This document shows positions 62,753 to 64,000 of a stretch of DNA of 64,000 nt, in pieces (the stretch's first letter is position 1; each line of letters begins with the position of its first letter). This DNA comes from Brucella haematophila (GTDB lineage Bacteria > Pseudomonadota > Alphaproteobacteria > Rhizobiales > Rhizobiaceae). The stretch spans positions 1 to 64,000 of the forward strand of contig NZ_VCPE01000009.1 in the NCBI RefSeq assembly GCF_005938105.1, given 5' to 3'. The notes under the pieces are model-generated. The model was not told the DNA's origin. It worked only from the letters and a program-made list of their open reading frames with translations, and ran no database searches. A program made the translations under genes and the position numbers.

Positions 62753-64000
62753 ATGTCCGAAGCCCCAGAACATGCGAACCAGGAGCTTCCCGAACGCGAG
62801 AGCATGGAATTTGACGTTGTGATCGTCGGCGCGGGCCCCGCGGGTCTTGCCGCGGCGATCCGCCTGAAGCAGGTCAATCCAGAGCTTTCAGTCGTGGTCC
62901 TTGAAAAAGGCGGGGAAGTTGGTGCGCATATCCTGTCTGGCGCTGTTGTCGATCCGGTGGGTATCGACCAGCTTTTGCCGGACTGGCGCGACGATGAGGG
63001 GCATCCTTTCAAGACGCCGGTGACGGACGATCATTTCCTGTTGCTGGGGCCTGCGGGTTCAGTGCGTTTGCCGAACTTCGCCATGCCGCCTTTGATGAAC
63101 AATCACGGTAATTACATCGTGTCGCTCGGCAATGTCTGTCGTTGGCTTGGCACGAAGGCCGAAGAGCTTGGCGTCGAAATCTATCCGGGCTTTGCTGCGA
63201 CCGAAGTTCTCTACAATGACGAAGGCGCTGTCATCGGTGTGGCCACAGGCGACATGGGCGTTGAGCGCGACGGCACGCATGGGCCGAACTATACGCGGGG
63301 CATGGCGCTGCTCGGCAAGTATACGCTGATCGGCGAAGGCGCACGCGGTTCGCTGGCCAAGCAATTGATCTCGAAGTTCAAGCTGGATGAAGGCCGCGAG
63401 CCGGGCAAGTTCGGCATCGGCCTCAAGGAATTGTGGCAGGTCGATCCGTCCAAGCACAAGCCGGGTCTGGTACAGCACTCGTTTGGCTGGCCGCTCGACA
63501 TGAAGACCGGCGGCGGTTCGTTCCTCTATCATCTCGAAGACAATATGGTTGCGGTCGGCTTCGTGCTGCATCTCAACTATAAGAACCCGTATCTGTCGCC
63601 GTTTGAAGAATTCCAGCGTTTCAAGACGCATCCGGCCATCAAGGATGTCTTCGAAGGTGGTAAGCGTCTGTCCTATGGCGCACGCGCCATTACCGAAGGC
63701 GGCTTCCAGTCGGTGCCGAAACTGTCCTTCCCGGGCGGTGCGCTGATCGGTTGCTCGGCTGGTTTTGTGAACGTGCCGCGTATCAAGGGCAGCCACAATG
63801 CGGTTCTGTCCGGCATTCTCGCCGCTGACAAGCTGGCGGAAGCCATTGCTGCCGGTCGCGCCAATGACGAGCCGGTCGAGATTGAGAACAGCTGGCGTTC
63901 AAGCCTGATCGGCAAAGACCTGAAGAAGGTTCGCAACGTCAAGCCGCTGTGGTCGAAGTTCGGCACGGTGATCGGCGTCGCTCTGGGCGGCCTCGATATG
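62753..64000 (+). CDS. Electron transfer flavoprotein-ubiquinone oxidoreductase (3' end outside window)
   Basis: The first 416 codons of ETF-QO, the membrane-associated FAD/Fe-S enzyme that passes electrons from ETF to ubiquinone. The FAD-binding GAGPAGLAAAIRL motif is near residue 24-36. The family blocks GAHILSGAVVDP, GIGLKELWQ and the GGSFLYHLED segment follow. The C-terminal Fe-S cysteines would be beyond the window. GGAGGG lies 4 nt before the ATG. It is functionally linked to the acyl-CoA dehydrogenase at 9893-11056, whose electrons would flow through ETF to it. Confidence 0.94.
   Translation, partial: MSEAPEHANQELPERESMEFDVVIVGAGPAGLAAAIRLKQVNPELSVVVLEKGGEVGAHILSGAVVDPVGIDQLLPDWRDDEGHPFKTPVTDDHFLLLGPAGSVRLPNFAMPPLMNNHGNYIVSLGNVCRWLGTKAEELGVEIYPGFAATEVLYNDEGAVIGVATGDMGVERDGTHGPNYTRGMALLGKYTLIGEGARGSLAKQLISKFKLDEGREPGKFGIGLKELWQVDPSKHKPGLVQHSFGWPLDMKTGGGSFLYHLEDNMVAVGFVLHLNYKNPYLSPFEEFQRFKTHPAIKDVFEGGKRLSYGARAITEGGFQSVPKLSFPGGALIGCSAGFVNVPRIKGSHNAVLSGILAADKLAEAIAAGRANDEPVEIENSWRSSLIGKDLKKVRNVKPLWSKFGTVIGVALGGLDM

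Overview
The window looks like chromosomal DNA of an alphaproteobacterium of the order Rhizobiales, most likely the Brucella/Ochrobactrum group. The basis is a MucR/Ros zinc-finger regulator whose second zinc ligand is Asp, a feuN-feuP-feuQ locus followed by ccmI-ccmE-ccmF-ccmH, degP, a two-component pair, glnE and a PleC-type kinase, and several copies of a ~100 bp palindromic element resembling the Bru-RS repeats of Brucella. I see no rRNA, tRNA, CRISPR array or insertion sequence.

Layout. 1-7.7 kb: the tail of an unknown gene, a small exported Cys-containing peptide, two c-type cytochromes, an acyl-CoA synthetase, a small secreted protein, oligopeptidase B and MucR. 7.9-15.1 kb: a DnaA-domain-IV-like protein coupled to a DUF6456 protein; a CoA-transferase/acyl-CoA dehydrogenase operon divergent from a LysR regulator and an amidase; SufE. 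15.2-23.8 kb: envelope and cell-cycle-type genes, comprising a DUF5330 protein, a DivJ/PleC-type histidine kinase overlapping a peptidoglycan-binding protein by 86 nt, DUF1491, DUF2336, a DUF1254/DUF1214 pair and a class A penicillin-binding protein.

24.2-38.9 kb: a compact gene cluster in the order of the Rhodobacter capsulatus gene transfer agent (RcGTA): terminase, portal, prohead protease, capsid, connectors, tail, a very short tape measure, baseplate, NlpC/P60 peptidase and a 1268-residue tail-tip protein, ending with a holin-like gene. No integrase, repressor or replication gene is present and every reading frame is intact. This is the most notable system in the window. Two Bru-RS-like repeats sit in it and supply coding sequence at gene ends, and a structured RNA candidate with an intrinsic terminator lies just upstream.

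39-55.7 kb: FeuN/FeuP/FeuQ signalling, a surface lipoprotein, cytochrome c maturation, DegP, an OmpR-type two-component pair, GlnE and a PleC-like kinase whose upstream region has a cluster of GANTC sites and a CtrA-like box. 56-64 kb: aminopeptidase N, a DMT transporter, an MFS transporter, a family-4-type uracil-DNA glycosylase that keeps only two of the four canonical Fe-S cysteines, and the first 416 codons of ETF-ubiquinone oxidoreductase.

Overlapping stop/start codons (ATGA, TTGA, CTGA) are common, so many neighbours are probably translationally coupled. Names rest on motif recognition without database searches.
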